A DNA stretch of 64,000 nucleotides. Source: Tethya wilhelma. Taxonomy: Eukaryota > Porifera > Demospongiae > Tethyida > Tethyidae. This document shows positions 11,776-22,985 of the stretch, piece by piece. The first letter of the stretch is position 1, and each line of letters begins with the position of its first letter. The translations under genes were made by a program, and so were the position numbers. The stretch is from contig CAXIPT010000007.1 of the NCBI GenBank assembly GCA_964030475.1, positions 2,984,463 to 3,048,462 of the forward strand, given 5' to 3'. The notes beneath the pieces were generated by a model. That model made no database searches. It was not told the DNA's origin and worked only from the letters and a program-made list of their open reading frames with translations.

Positions 11776-12395
11776 TTAAGGTTACGGGGTACATTCTGTT
11801 ATGAATATTTAATGAGCAAGAATAAAAAGTTTCTTTTTGGCAAATTACTGCAGCAATTTCCTGCCAAATTTTAAACAACAGCTTAGACAGTTATTCTTTT
11901 TAACTTTCAGGCCTAAACAGCGAAAAGACAACCTTAGCAGGCTTACTACACTCAGAGATACCAACAGAAAGAGTAGCCAAAAATTTTTGGCGTCGGTTTA
12001 TTACAAAAGGCAACATTCCAGATCGACTATGGGAGCGTTAGACGCTTATTTCCAACTCTCTGCAGGGCCAGATCTATTCGGTTGGCTTCTCTTTCTTATA
12101 GTATGAAAAAAATGGTAGCTCAAACTTACTTCTTGTCGTGATTCTGCAGCAGAAGCGAAGACAAAAGCTGCCGTTTCTCACGAGCTGTCAAATTTCTTTT
12201 TAGATCTGGCCCTGCCCACATACAATCCGGTTAAAAAGAGCTACTTTATACGGTCACACGCGGAATACTTTGGAAAAAAACTGACGCCAAAAAATCATGC
12301 CAACAGTTTTGCACAAGTTGCGGTTTGCTCCGCACTAAAATAACTACGCGTGATCATTAAAATATTCATGAGCAAACAGTAGCCCGTAACCTTAA
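11776..12395. mobile_element. TTAA-ended inverted-repeat element, about 620 bp
   Basis: The left end TTAAGGTTACGGGGTAC and right end GCCCGTAACCTTAA are inverted repeats. Inward similarity continues (ATGAATATTTAATGA against TCATGAATATTTTAATGA). An inner inverted pair CAGGGCCAGATCT / AGATCTGGCCCTG lies near 12062-12228. The open frame 11837-12106 has no recognised motif. An outer inverted pair (CTGTTTTCCCTTCTTAACCA near 11724 and its complement near 12833) suggests nesting inside an older element. Whether TTAA is target duplication or part of the repeat is undecided. Confidence 0.6.
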
Positions 12396-13460
12396 CCAAG
12401 GGGGAAAAGAGTGTTAGAATCTTATGCCTGAACAGTTACATACTTTATACATAAGAGTTATACATATGCCTTTGATCCGTTAACACTTTTTTACAATTAG
12501 CATCTAAAGGTAGCTACTTTGGGATGCAAAGAGCCCTTGCTATAATTATAAGCCAGAGTTAGCTAGATAGCTCACTATTCTTAACTCCAAACAATGGATT
12601 AAGAACTTGAAGATTGTGGTACCTCCGAGAGCTAGTGAGGAGAGAGCATTTTGGAGAATGAAAAGAGAAGCAATCGAAACCATTATGCTACCATAACTCT
12701 CAATTAACAAAATATCTATATTGTTATTGTTTCTGAATATTTTGTCACTTAAATCATTTATTAATTAATTCTATACCATCATCAATCAACAATAGCAATT
12801 ATGCACTCTGTACCCCACACTCTTATCACCCATGGTTAAGAAGGGAAAAAACAGTGTACCCAGGAGCTATGTTTTTATAGTTCTGCTTGTGTATATGATT
12901 CATAGCTGTAGTGTTGTTCCGATGTTTATCCTAGTGCTTGGGGAGGGGCTGTTTCAGTTATTGGTGGGTATTATTTAGAATGTATATACACTGAATATGA
13001 ATTGTAATTACAGGGTACTAGTAAAAGATTAGAAACCTCTCTGTGACCATCTGGGCATTCATTTTAATTTGCTATTCTATTGCTATTATCTGTCCTTTGC
13101 TCTAAAAAAAACAAAAAAAATGATATAATGAAATTAACATTTGTGTATACAGATATCGAGATCGTTAAAAGAAGCAACAGGTGGAGTGCTGTAACCATTA
13201 GACTATAGCTCTTGCTGTGTACTGCCATAGCCCATCTGCTTATAGAGTACATGTGGTATATCTCGGACACCTTAGGAAACATCAACGAATACTGTCAACG
13301 TCTAGTGCACTAACCTGAAACTTATCACTACGTCACATACCACAGCCACCCACCAACACATTGCCACAGCATCCGTTATATGACAGCTGTTACATTAACG
13401 AAAAATTGAAATTTCTTGACGGTTATTAGTACACGGACTTTGTCAACCCTTTACCGGACA
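12396..13460. other. No gene seen
   Basis: AT-rich flank between the inverted-repeat element and the Tigger relic. It contains the right arm of the outer inverted pair near 12833-12865. No coding or RNA signal was recognised. Confidence 0.4.
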
Positions 13461-13471
13461 AGCATTTTACA

Positions 13472-15340
13472 TTATGAACATATAGAACAAAACCACATAA
13501 TATTTTCCACATCTTCTGATGTATCAATGTCAGAACAGCCCACATGATACCATATCGAGCAGTTGGGGTTATCACACATCACCCAATCTGTGTTGTCTTC
13601 ATCATCAGACTCCCACATTTTGCAAACAGGGCATTGCACAGAAGTATGAGTACTTCTTCGACTCTTGTCACTAGTTTTTCCTCTTCCTCTTCCAGCACGG
13701 CCTTTGCCTCTACCTTTACCACTTGCTGCTTTCTCTCTTTTTCTGGCTTCTTTTTCTGCCTTCTCCTTTTCACGCAAGATTTTCTTTTCTTCTCTTTCTG
13801 CGTTTTGCTGAGCTTTAGCAGCTTCTTCATCTTTTTCTTCTTTTTCTCCTCTAGCAACGTAATGACCTCATCACTACTTAAATGACTAGGCATTTTTGCT
13901 GACACTTTTGTCTTTTTCTTGATTGGCTTCGGGAGAATCAATGTCTTTTTGAAAGGTGTAGATATTGAGAGAGAAACAAAATTAGGAATTGGATTTTCTG
14001 GATCAGATTCTGTGCTTGTATCGGACACAGCTGTTTTCTTAAGTCTTGACCATGTGTTGTACAGAGGGTCTTCCTTAAGATCATACCCTTCTTCTAGTCG
14101 TGTATTATGCTTCAGCAATGTGTCCTTGTCCATTTTTGACTCTCAAGAGTCTCTAGTGCTAAAAGAGCTATTTCCGACTGAGAAGTTGGACATTTCTTTC
14201 CAGACTCCAGAGAGTCACATTTCTCAGGACAGGATTGTTGGTAGACTTCTGACGGAGATACTTTGATACCTGTTGCCTTGGAGGCATCCAATGGATAAAT
14301 TCCTGCACCCCTAAATGCATTCACAATTATCCATGTTGAAACAGCATCTGTCCAGGCCTCCTTAAATACTCTTGCAAATACTTCTTTGTACACCAGCATT
14401 AGATGATCTGTAACTATCTACACACAGAAACCTATGTCAAGAGGCTGAGTGATATGGGAAGAGTGGGGTGGCAGACAGTATAGCAATATCTTATCTTGTT
14501 TGCAAAATTTCGAGAGTTCAACGTCAATGTGAGAAGTGTGCCCATCTAGTGGTAAGACCACAGGCCTATCATTTCCAATCCACTTTGCAAAATGATTCTT
14601 CATCCAGCCAAAGAATGTAAAGTAAGCTTTTGGAACTGAACCTTCCATAGGATTGTATGAGAACCTCACACCAGGAATAACATGCATTGGTGGAATTGTG
14701 TTGCCACTAGCACTTATTGCAACGAGAGTTGTGATTTGTTGTTTCTGCGCAGAGCCAGAAGCATACACTGTCTTTGCTCCATTTTGAGAAAGAACTTTCC
14801 CAGACTTTGGACACAGCGGGACGCCGCTTTCATCACAGTTCCAAATTCTTGATGGCTCCTCATTTAGCCCATTGGTAATCAGAAACTATTTGAATTCATT
14901 ACACCAGCATTTAAGTCTTTCTGGGGTACATGCTGAAGCTCTGTAAGACTCAAGTGCTGATGGACTCCTTAATGTCAGCTTATTTCTGGATACAAAAGCA
15001 TACCACCAGTCCTTCAAATGGGTTGGATCTGCCATCTTTGTCCAGAATTCTCTTGACTGTGTCACATGTTTGTTGCCTAGTTTGGCCATATCCGATTCTG
15101 GGGCCCATTCAACTAAACTTTGCTCTTCATCTCTAGAAAGGACTGGCCTCAGCCCTTGTCTCCTCCTAACTTCAACTTTTCCAGAGACATAATCATATAA
15201 GGTACTTTTAGGTATCCCGTACTTGATTTCTGCTTTTCTATATGACAGCTTTCCTTACTGTCAATTGCTTTCAACAGAGTCTCTGCATCCCTTTTTGAAG
15301 GCTTTGATGCCATTTGCTGGGAATAATAGGGATAAGTCAC
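13472..15340 (-). pseudogene. Tigger/pogo-like DDE transposase with C-terminal PHD finger
   Basis: Reading leftward: an HTH (psq/CENPB-type) segment KYGIPKSTLYDYVSGKVEV near 15210; LVEWAPESDMAKLGNK near 15080; then the DDE_1 core with IWNCDESG (near 14850), VVLPLDGHTSHI (near 14545) and HSSHITQPLDIGF (near 14440), giving the three catalytic acidic residues. FRGAGIYPLD follows near 14310. A long Lys/Glu-rich region at 14130-13680 leads to a PHD zinc finger (CPVCKMW..CDNPNCSIWYHVGC..WFCSIC, 13640-13475). The frame is broken by in-frame TAG codons at 14418-14420 and 14886-14888 and by frameshifts near 15250, 14130 and 13780. Inactive transposase of the Jerky/TIGD family; the PHD tail is notable. 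Confidence 0.88.
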
Positions 15341-15344
15341 TTCA

Positions 15345-15930
15345 ATTTTGGAACAGGGTACTTGTCATATTTTAACTGGTATATGTCCAGAATCTACCTA
15401 TGTAGGTAGCATTACAATATTTTAAATAGTTCAAATAAAAAGAGGTCCAGCCTTGACTAATAGCTCAATGGGAAACCTTCATACATTCAAGAATTTATTG
15501 ACCTAAAAGTTTCTCCCAGGCGCACTTTACATCGGGCAGCCAATTTCTTAGCACCCACTTAAAACTACACTAGAATTGAAAAGAACAACTTACCACTTTC
15601 AGCTTCTAAGTGCACAACCTCACTGAGATAATTTCCATTGCCCGGGTTGAATGATACAGTGCCTGACTTGTTATGGATCTGCATAGAGCCAGCAATTAAG
15701 GTCTGGCATAACTGTCCATTGCATGCTGCATGGGCGAAGGTATACATCGGAAGTTTAGGTTATGTGAAAGTTGATGCAAAGTTTGGCTCATGCATGGTGC
15801 ATGTGCCTTGCAAAGGTGGAGACCTGCATGCATGGACTGCTATAAGTGAGTCGTTTGAGCTAACAAGGTCTGGCTTATAACAAGTGTTGTGCAAGCGGCT
15901 GCTAAGATGCATTATATGAGCCTTGCACAT
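15345..15930. other. No gene recognised
   Basis: Flank between two transposon relics. A short open frame at 15638-15880 (+) leads toward the DIRS-like Gag relic, but no motif in it is recognised. Terminal repeats of the Tigger element were looked for by eye and not found. Confidence 0.35.
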
Positions 15931-15935
15931 GATGG

Positions 15936-16859
15936 TTGTACATGTTATTCCTTGATGCAGTGGTTCTGGGGTCGCTCCCTCCGGCTTCAGCCCTGTCTTC
16001 CTTGCCTACCTGGCAGACTTCAGCCAGCTCAAATGCAACAACAGTGTCATCGGCAGCCACATCGCTGATGAGCTTGTTGATGCCTCAATCTTCGTCAGCA
16101 AAGGAGGCTAGGGTGTGGATCATAGATGGCCTGCCATCCATCACTAAGAAGCTGTACGACAGGATCGTGCGGTGGGAATACATCGATTTTGCGGAGCTGC
16201 GGCCAACTGGGGCCTTGGAAAAGCTTAACCAAGAGGCTGAATCTCAGAAATTTATAGTCCTCCCTGGGATAGAGGTAGCCTAGGTGAAGAAGAAGCCGGT
16301 AAAATGCATCGAGGCATGGCTACAGTGCTATGCAGTGTTCGTGGCTGTTCTTGTGAAGCATTACCCGGAAGCTATTGGTGATCAGATGAGCTACATGGTA
16401 ACAATCATCCGGACACAACGTGAGTATGAGGAGCCTGGCTGGAGGCTATACGACACAGCCTTCCGTGACAAGGCAGCCGCCACTGGCAATCGAAAATGGG
16501 CGATCGTGGATGATGCGATTTATAGACGGGTGTTCACAGGTCGTGCTCAACTAGAACCCACGGATATCGGCAGTGAATCCCAGCTGCAGAGTGTCGTCCA
16601 CGCAGCTGACCAGTCAGGGGCGCGCAAGAGGAGCGCTGATAGGTTCCAGTCAGAGGCCAAGAGGAGGCCAAAGAGCAACAACATCTGCTGGGATTGGAAC
16701 AATGATGGCAGGTACACGTTCAATCCTTGCAAATACCGCCATTGCTGTGCAGCATGTGGAGGCCGCCACCCCAAATCAAGGTGCTCCGGCTCTAGCTCCG
16801 AGGGTGCATCTGTGATAGGTGACCTACCAAAAGAAAAAGACTGTTGGTATGATTATTGA
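15936..16859 (+). pseudogene. DIRS/Ngaro-like Gag relic with CCCH-type zinc finger
   Basis: One frame of about 307 codons interrupted once, by TAG at 16281-16283 in GIEVA-stop-VKKKPVKCIEAWLQCY. The middle has VWIIDGLPSITKKLYDRIVR and KHYPEAIGDQMSYMVTI, then GWRLYDTAFRDKAA. The end has a Cys/His cluster (CWDWNNDGRYTFNPCKYRHC followed by CAACGGRHPKSRC). This matches the Gag-like ORF of DIRS/Ngaro retroelements, where the C..C....H plus C..C..HP..C finger follows a conserved YD..FR motif. The GC content is higher than the surroundings. Neither RT nor tyrosine recombinase was found nearby, so it is a fragment. Family assignment is from memory. Confidence 0.6.
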
Positions 16860-18670
16860 TATAATACCGATCTGCTAGTGTGCGATTGACAGTCATTGTG
16901 GGTATGTAGTTACTACTAAAATACGTTTGCATGTGATCTACACTACACTATACTACTGGGTCTAATTTGGTAAGCATTAGATATACTGCACCCCTCCCCC
17001 GGGCCTCTCCACCCCCTCATTTTCGTTGTTGGTCCATTGCCTCTCCACCCGTTTGTTTGGGTGTGCACAAACTTCCTGCGGGAGTGGATCATAGGCAATA
17101 TTAGAGGGAGCTCAAAGTAAAAAAAAAATTAACATCTAACATCTCATTTAGCAGCAGCATTATTAAATCAGCAATCAGAACAGCCCGAAAAACAAGACTG
17201 ACAAAAATCAACATATATAAATGCTCAGCGTGTAAAGTATCCTACTCACAAAACGAGTCAATCTGGTTCTCAAAAGACAGGCAAAAACTTGCACGAAACA
17301 CAAAAACAGGTACAGATTATAATTATACACACACAACCAACACCTATATGGTGCATAAGCCTCTGGCGCACTCAACTAACATGCACAACTACTAAAACAG
17401 GCATGTATGTATGACCCATGATGGTCCACTGGGCTAGCCTAGCTGCCTAGCGGCAAATCATCAAGTTCTAGCCTGCTGCAATCAAGGATGTCACCGCTGA
17501 GCTGTGGTCTGCCCAAGAGTACATGATGTCCCCTTGCCTCTGCTTGTACAAATTATACTGACTGCTAAGTACTGAGCCAGGCACATAGATACAAAACTAA
17601 CCTACTATGTCTAGATCTATGATAGATATTTGTACAAAAAGTATCATATCACTATATTCAGCTTGCAATTGAGTTACTTACCTGTTCAAGCAGCTATGCC
17701 TGCCAAACTCAAGTAGGCTCTAGAAGTCCATGATTCAAGCTCTACTGTTTCTAGATAATGCACACTATACAGGGCATGATCAATAGGTGTGGTTTTGGAG
17801 CTAAATGCAAGCGCAAAAGCCTCAAATCTCAGAAACTACAGCGTTTTGCTACTCTAGATAAATTGATTTATGAACTTAAGTACCTTCCATTTAGACTCTG
17901 GAGCTGCTGTTCTTCAGATATTCTAGTAATTAACAGACACACAGACAATTATATACTAGTTGTACACTGAGTGCAGCTAATTGCCTCGCGCGGTTTAGAA
18001 AGGAAACCAGTTAGACCGAAAGAAATGGACTACCATGAATACCTGATCAGCTAACCGTGTATTTTAAACTCTCACTCTTGTACAGTTAGTAAGGTACCAA
18101 ATGATGTCTCTGCAGTCTATGCCGGCTCATAACACACATGATTCTAGCAATTATACGTAGCACAAGATCTCGAGCTGTGCGCGCGCACGTGTTTTGTATA
18201 TTATGGTAAGGATCATCACGATCACGAGCATGCAGCTAGCTTGTTTCAAACCGGAACAATTTTTGCCAAATTGGCCCCGTTTTCATCCGGTGTTCATGAC
18301 GTATAATTGGATTTTACTTCCACAATTTTTGGCCCTGCAAGATTACACTGCCTCGCGCTAAGGCGCTCTGCACATGATACTCACGCGTCGAGGCTTAATT
18401 AACCACACAACTGGGCAAGCATCTACAACAGTAACAGTAATAACAAGCAAAACAAACAGAAAATTTATAGATACTCAAGACATTAAATTATATATTACTT
18501 TCTATAGAAAGGTTCATCAATTTGATTTCCTAAACTAGTAGCTCATGAAAAATTCATCAGTCACTTGCCTCCATTCCCTTTGAGCTAGGCAGGACATTCT
18601 CATAATTATTCTGTCGAATGAAATGCGTATGCAGATCAACTGACTTTTTACTGAACCACATGTACAACAG
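16860..18670. other. No gene; contains a diverged interspersed repeat
   Basis: A stretch near 17340-17380 (GGCGCACTCAACTAAC) and one near 17790-17850 (AAGCCTCAAATCTCAG then AACTACAG) match, in reverse orientation, parts of 30600-31170, so both belong to the same old repeat family. The C-rich patch at 16980-17060 is unexplained. Confidence 0.45.
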
Positions 18671-18711
18671 AACATTATATTGGGAACATACATTATTCAT
18701 GATTTACATCC

Positions 18712-19568
18712 ACATAATAATTCCCAGTACGGTAGTACTGGGTACACAGGAATGGCACGGATGGCCCATTAACGCAATACAAATATTCACGTGAATAACT
18801 GCAAAAACTGAGCGTTTAGCACTAAAAGGCTTCTTAAGCTACTATTTAGCTCTTTCTCTTTTTTAATGAGCCCAAAATATGGCCTAAAATCATCGCTAAA
18901 GTAACAATATGCCAAAAAACTGATTCTTGAACGAACAAACTTGGTTTCTTCCGGTACAGTCGCTTTTACCATCGGTTTTTAGCGCCTCTCATTGAGTAGC
19001 TAGATACAAGGCGAAAAGTGCCTCCTCCATATGGCCGCCATTAATTTCTACACTCATGCATAATTCATTAGCTTCTAGAAATTCGAATTGACGACCCTTT
19101 CCACACACAAAAGTGTGCGTTATTTGGAATTAAAGTTGCTTGGAACCGTATATATTTTGTGATACCGGTACCTCGTTGCTCTCCTTAGGAGATGAATCAG
19201 GACTTTGATTATCATTAAACATATAGAAAGGCTCCTGCCTCCGAATGACTGAGATGTCCAGACTATTAGCTCAGTAGCTAGCTACACACACCAACTCAAA
19301 TGTAATTTGTAAAATGAGAACAAACAAGTAAAAAAAAATTGGAAATGTAATGCGACACAGGAATGGTTAAATCGTAAAAAGAACACAAACAAGATGGAAT
19401 GGCTGTTATAGAGTGTGTAAGGAATTCTTCCTGTGGGCAAAATGAGAGACTCAATAAGGAGATTGTTATATGCAGCCCATACAGGAAGAATTATGCACAC
19501 ACTCTTAACAGCCATTCCATCTTGTTTGATTTCTTTTTACGATTTACATTTCTAATGTTTTTTTTATT
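18712..19568. mobile_element. Interspersed repeat X, uninterrupted copy (same in 35116-35973)
   Basis: Begins with the perfect palindrome CCCAGTACGGTAGTACTGGG (18723-18742) and ends with a T-tract. The right part, about 19345-19560, is a long imperfect hairpin: AACAAGATGGAATGGCTGTT in the left arm faces AACAGCCATTCCATCTTGTT in the right arm, around a short loop at about 19438-19470. This copy provides the empty sites for the two MITEs in copy 1. Confidence 0.75.
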
Positions 19569-19879
19569 TGTATCTAATGCATTTGCTATTATTTTTGTGG
19601 TGATTTGTAATCGCTTAAACAAATTTGTAAGGCCATTCGGAACCAGGGGTACGACTTTGACTTGCTTTGTCACATTTTGGGCAAGTTTTTTGGATTTCCG
19701 CTGACGTAGTACTGCTCTGACTAGTACGTGTAATTTCTGTGCTGTCACATGTCTGACTCACTAATTGCAATGATTCGGAGGCTGTTTGTACATGTGTTAT
19801 CATAGAGCCTGTCATAGCTGTAGCTGCCCCAGTTGAGCCAGTAACAAATGGCCTCCACGTATGGTACATTATTTTACTA

Positions 19880-20330
19880 CATACCTAGCACCACTTCTGT
19901 TATGGAAAAATAGTGCATCTTAGGTGTCAAGGTCCTGCCAGGGTACAGTCCCTTAAGTTCTATTAGGAAATTTATAGTCCAAGGTGGTCCATGTGTTTAT
20001 CATTTGTTACAGGGGCAAAGGTCTCATCCACATGGGAAAGATAACTATCCCAATAATATTGATAATCTTCAGGAATTAGGTCTCCCGCAATTAATGGCAA
20101 TAACCTTCCTAAGCACCACATCTGGGAAGTTATTTATAACACTATTTATAACATTAGATGTACATGTTTTGTATGTATAACACCTTAATGCTTCCTGATG
20201 GTTGTACATGCCTCTCACTCAATGGGGATGGCTTGTTCTTAATCTCCAGACCATAATTAAAGGAACGAATTCTATCATTAAGGGTCTTAACATTGAAAAG
20301 CTTGTCCACTTTAATGTATTAGAGAAGCAT
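19880..20330 (-). pseudogene. Relic of a transposon-associated ORF (copy also at 36285-36735)
   Basis: Minus-strand pieces include LNDRIRSFNYGLEIKNKPSP (about 20300-20235), LIAGDLIPEDYQYYWDSYLS (about 20100-20030) and LIELKGLYPGRTLTPKMHYF (about 19975-19915). From memory, the order and the NKPSP and TPKMHY motifs match a multicopy transposon protein common in cnidarians, sponges and fish. Stops and frameshifts separate the blocks. The superfamily is not assigned. Confidence 0.45.
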
Positions 20331-20981
20331 AGACATCTCTAAGGTACCTAAAACAGTGGATATAAATTTCTTTTAATGAATAATTATAGCAATACCCATT
20401 ATGATAATGTGACAGCTATATGTAATACATGAGTACCACCTACCTTCTAGAATAGTGTGCAGGTACAAGACCCTTAGTTAGATGAAAATGACTGAGATTA
20501 TTTTTAAAATTCTGACGACTCTAAAGGTTGTACCAATGTGATCACTTCGACAACCTCCAACAGCTGAGCATTGGCTTTCATATAGCTCTTTAGTTCTTGT
20601 TCGTAATTATTGCACTGTGAACTGTGTGCATATGCTCATTTATTGTGACCTTTGTCTACATCTCTACTTCATTTGTGACCATATAGAATTGACACTTTCT
20701 AAATTCTGAAGAAAGTACCTTAAAGTCACCAACAGGCCATGCTGCCAGAAAAAAACTGTGACTGTACCTCAACAAGAGACTCAGTGTTCAAATTCAACAC
20801 CATTTTCCTATTAGCTGGTATAGAATAGAAGAGAAAGGAAAGTGAAAAGAATGAAGTAGACTCTCCTCCTCAGTGATAAAAACCAATGGATTAATCTTCA
20901 TCAATGTGCTGTAGTCTCACTGACTTTGTGCCCAAGCTTCCCGTATGAAGTGTCAAGCAGGTAGTCTTGTGCCCAGCCCCT

Positions 20982-20982
20982 N
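20982..20982. other. Single N, contig join
   Basis: Left side: the end of the 2.3-kb repeat, inside the first bases of a hairpin MITE. Right side: the middle of a coding exon. The two sides have nothing in common, and the gene to the right loses its 5' part here. Confidence 0.85.
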
Positions 20983-20983
20983 T

Positions 20984-21550
20984 TACAAAGACAAGCATCG
21001 CTACTGGACTGGACTACTACTAGTTGTGCGAGCTTTCTTATTTCTTGTTTTCTCACTGAACATTTTTGGTGATCCATCAATAAATCTACTTACCATTGTG
21101 TTCACAGTCCTCTGTTTACTGGCTTACTTCTCCATGACTGGAGGAGTATACAAAAGAAAACTAGTAAACTTCATTGAAATCTCTTTCCTATTGAACATTG
21201 GAGTGGTGTCAGCAGCTACTCTTTACAAACTCAAGGTTCCACAAAATGAAGATCCAATGATCATAACCTATACATCTACAGCTATTGCATTTGCATCATT
21301 CATCGTCATCTGTGGATACCACACTTACAAACAGGTTGGGTCTAGCAGAAGAGGAGCAGAACTAAAGGAAACAATCATGAACATAAGGCAGAAAAGAAGA
21401 ACAGCTGATCCTGAATATGAACCCATTGTTTCAGGAGATCAACAGTCAAGTGGTCACCAGTTAGAAGTCAGTGAAACGATTATTGACGTGAGCAAACTTA
21501 CACATACACCATTAGTCAAATGGGAAGAAAAATCTACAAAGAGTGAATAA
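20984..21550 (+). CDS. C-terminal four-helix membrane exon of a sponge-type beta-helix membrane protein (5' cut at N)
   Basis: The frame opens directly after the N at 20982 and ends at TAA 21548-21550, giving 188 residues. It starts YKDKHRYWTG and then has four hydrophobic segments: LLLVVRAFLFLVFSLNIFG, NLLTIVFTVLCLLAYFS, FIEISFLLNIGVVSAAT and ITYTSTAIAFASFIVIC. A polar tail follows (KETIMNIRQKRR, EYEPIV, WEEKSTKSE). From memory this resembles the conserved C-terminal membrane part of large sponge proteins with beta-helix ectodomains, such as the one starting at 1074; that family link is not proven. The codons that the track would place before the N belong to an unrelated contig. The function is unknown; a receptor-like or adhesion role is only a guess. 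Confidence 0.7.
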   Translation, partial: YKDKHRYWTGLLLVVRAFLFLVFSLNIFGDPSINLLTIVFTVLCLLAYFSMTGGVYKRKLVNFIEISFLLNIGVVSAATLYKLKVPQNEDPMIITYTSTAIAFASFIVICGYHTYKQVGSSRRGAELKETIMNIRQKRRTADPEYEPIVSGDQQSSGHQLEVSETIIDVSKLTHTPLVKWEEKSTKSE

Positions 21551-22985
21551 CAGCTTTATGGCAGTTTGATCTAGCTCAGTGAATATTAAATAATGGAACC
21601 AGCACACAAAAGATGCATTTTTGGTAATTAACTTTATGGACAATACAATAACAACACACCTACTGTACCATTGTCGCATGATCATGACTTTCCACATAAA
21701 CTTTGGTCATAAACTAAACAATAAGGCCAATAATACTTCTCTTAGAAAATTTGATATGCACAATATTTATATCTACTACAATAATAATTATAGTTATATT
21801 CAAGTTTATACAATGCATGGTTGTTGCAGCTAACCCACATGTATTGTAGATTGGGAAATCTTCACTGAGCACTACAAAATTGTCACCACTTTAATTATAA
21901 CTCGAGTGACGAAAATTACACATGCCGCTAAAAATGTGCTCTTGTTTAATTTTGGCCATTTCAATTGATTCAGTAAAGATTGCAGCCATCATATTATAAG
22001 CAAAGTTTTGTCCGTCCGTGTGTTACGGAGGGTCACCGGAAGTGATGCGACCTCGAACTAAAAGCTGCTTTTTCTCTTGACTGTGGAGAACACAAGCTAT
22101 GAAAAGTTTGCCTAGACAGCTAGCTTAGATAGTGCTAGCCTAGGATAGAATCACAAGCGCTACAAGTATGGCTGACTGTTTTTGAGATTGCTGACAAGGC
22201 TCAGTACCAGTGGCATTCCATATCCAACAAAAAGGCGTGATAGAGCTGCCAATTTTTCACAAAAGATAAGTAGCGAGGGAGAGCTTTCCCTTCTAGGAGT
22301 CTGCTGCTCTGTCGCTGTACACGAAACACAGCTAGCCAGATAACGAGTTTCTTTGCCAGCTGATTACAAAAATGGCGGAAGTCGGAACAGGGTCGTCTGT
22401 GACGTCACGTAACGAGGTAAATTGCTGGCCAAATTAATTGCAATGAGGAGCAATCCAGTAAATGCATGCAATGCAGCATGGTAACAGGTTACCTTTCACC
22501 GCACAGTTATTACTCTGCAGATGCCTGTGCTTGCATGCATCTAGCAGTCAAACACCAATTATACTTCATACACATGCAAGGAGCGTGGCGAGCGAAGCGA
22601 GCCACACTCCTTGTACAGTATATATGTTTAAATTTTCACGGCAAAAATGTTTCCTGATCTACAGTACCCATTTAGTTGCTGAAATCACAATAATGCCAAC
22701 CATGTAGCCTATACAGTGCATGCTCCTTACACAAACAATAATGAGGGAAATCTTATCAACTTAGATTAACTATACAAGCAACTCATTGCTAATTCTAGAC
22801 AAAGTATAACATTTTTGTTCAATGACAAGAACATAGATGATTGCCTAAAATCACTTTTAAGAAGTCAGTGCACGGCCCAGAACTAGATGCGGTCACCAGT
22901 ATCGGATGTTTTTCTTTCCCGTCCACCTATCAATCCTAGTGGAACCCCTCATTATCAATACAGTACTATAACTGTACATACATAC
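21551..22985. other. 3' flank and intergenic DNA, no gene assigned
   Basis: Should contain the 3' end of the UBE3B-like gene on the minus strand, but no exon with the LPT.STC catalytic motif was found by eye. A candidate segment at about 22893-22955 (-) opens after a possible acceptor, but its frame could not be settled. It holds one clear hairpin at 22577-22613. Confidence 0.4.
22577..22613. repeat. Short GC-rich hairpin (GGAGCGTGGCGAGCGAAGCGAGCC)
   Basis: CAAGGAGCGTGGCGAG faces its near complement CGAGCCACACTCCTTG around CGAA. The GCGAGCGAAGCGAGC core stands out against AT-rich surroundings, and hairpins of this kind recur in the window (see 3536-3646). Confidence 0.7.

Larger units (their letters stand above)
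18677..20981. repeat. 2.3-kb near-identical segment, copy 1 (ends at an N)
   Basis: Nearly identical to 35081-37386. The differences noticed by eye are AAAGTGCC versus AAAGCGCC near 19018 and one A missing near 19080. Copy 1 ends one base before the N at 20982, and copy 2 begins one base after the N at 35080. Content, left to right: repeat X copy 2 (18712-19568) including its hairpin, then a relic of a transposon ORF on the minus strand. Read as an overlap of contig ends rather than a proven duplication. Confidence 0.9.

Noticed and set aside
13544..13885. Plus-strand open frame rich in Ser and Phe
   Set aside because: Antisense of the Lys/Glu-rich linker of the Tigger transposase.
19282..19869. 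Overlapping open frames on both strands, repeated identically at 35687-36274
   Set aside because: They arise from the hairpin of repeat X and its flank; being identical in both copies reflects the assembly overlap, not selection.
20945..20983. Extension of the four-helix membrane frame upstream through the N (MKCQAGSLVPSP)
   Set aside because: These codons belong to another contig, the end of the 2.3-kb repeat, so the joined start is artificial.
22893..22985. Possible last coding exon of the UBE3B-like gene
   Set aside because: An acceptor can be drawn, but none of the frames gives the conserved HECT C-terminus, so it was not annotated.
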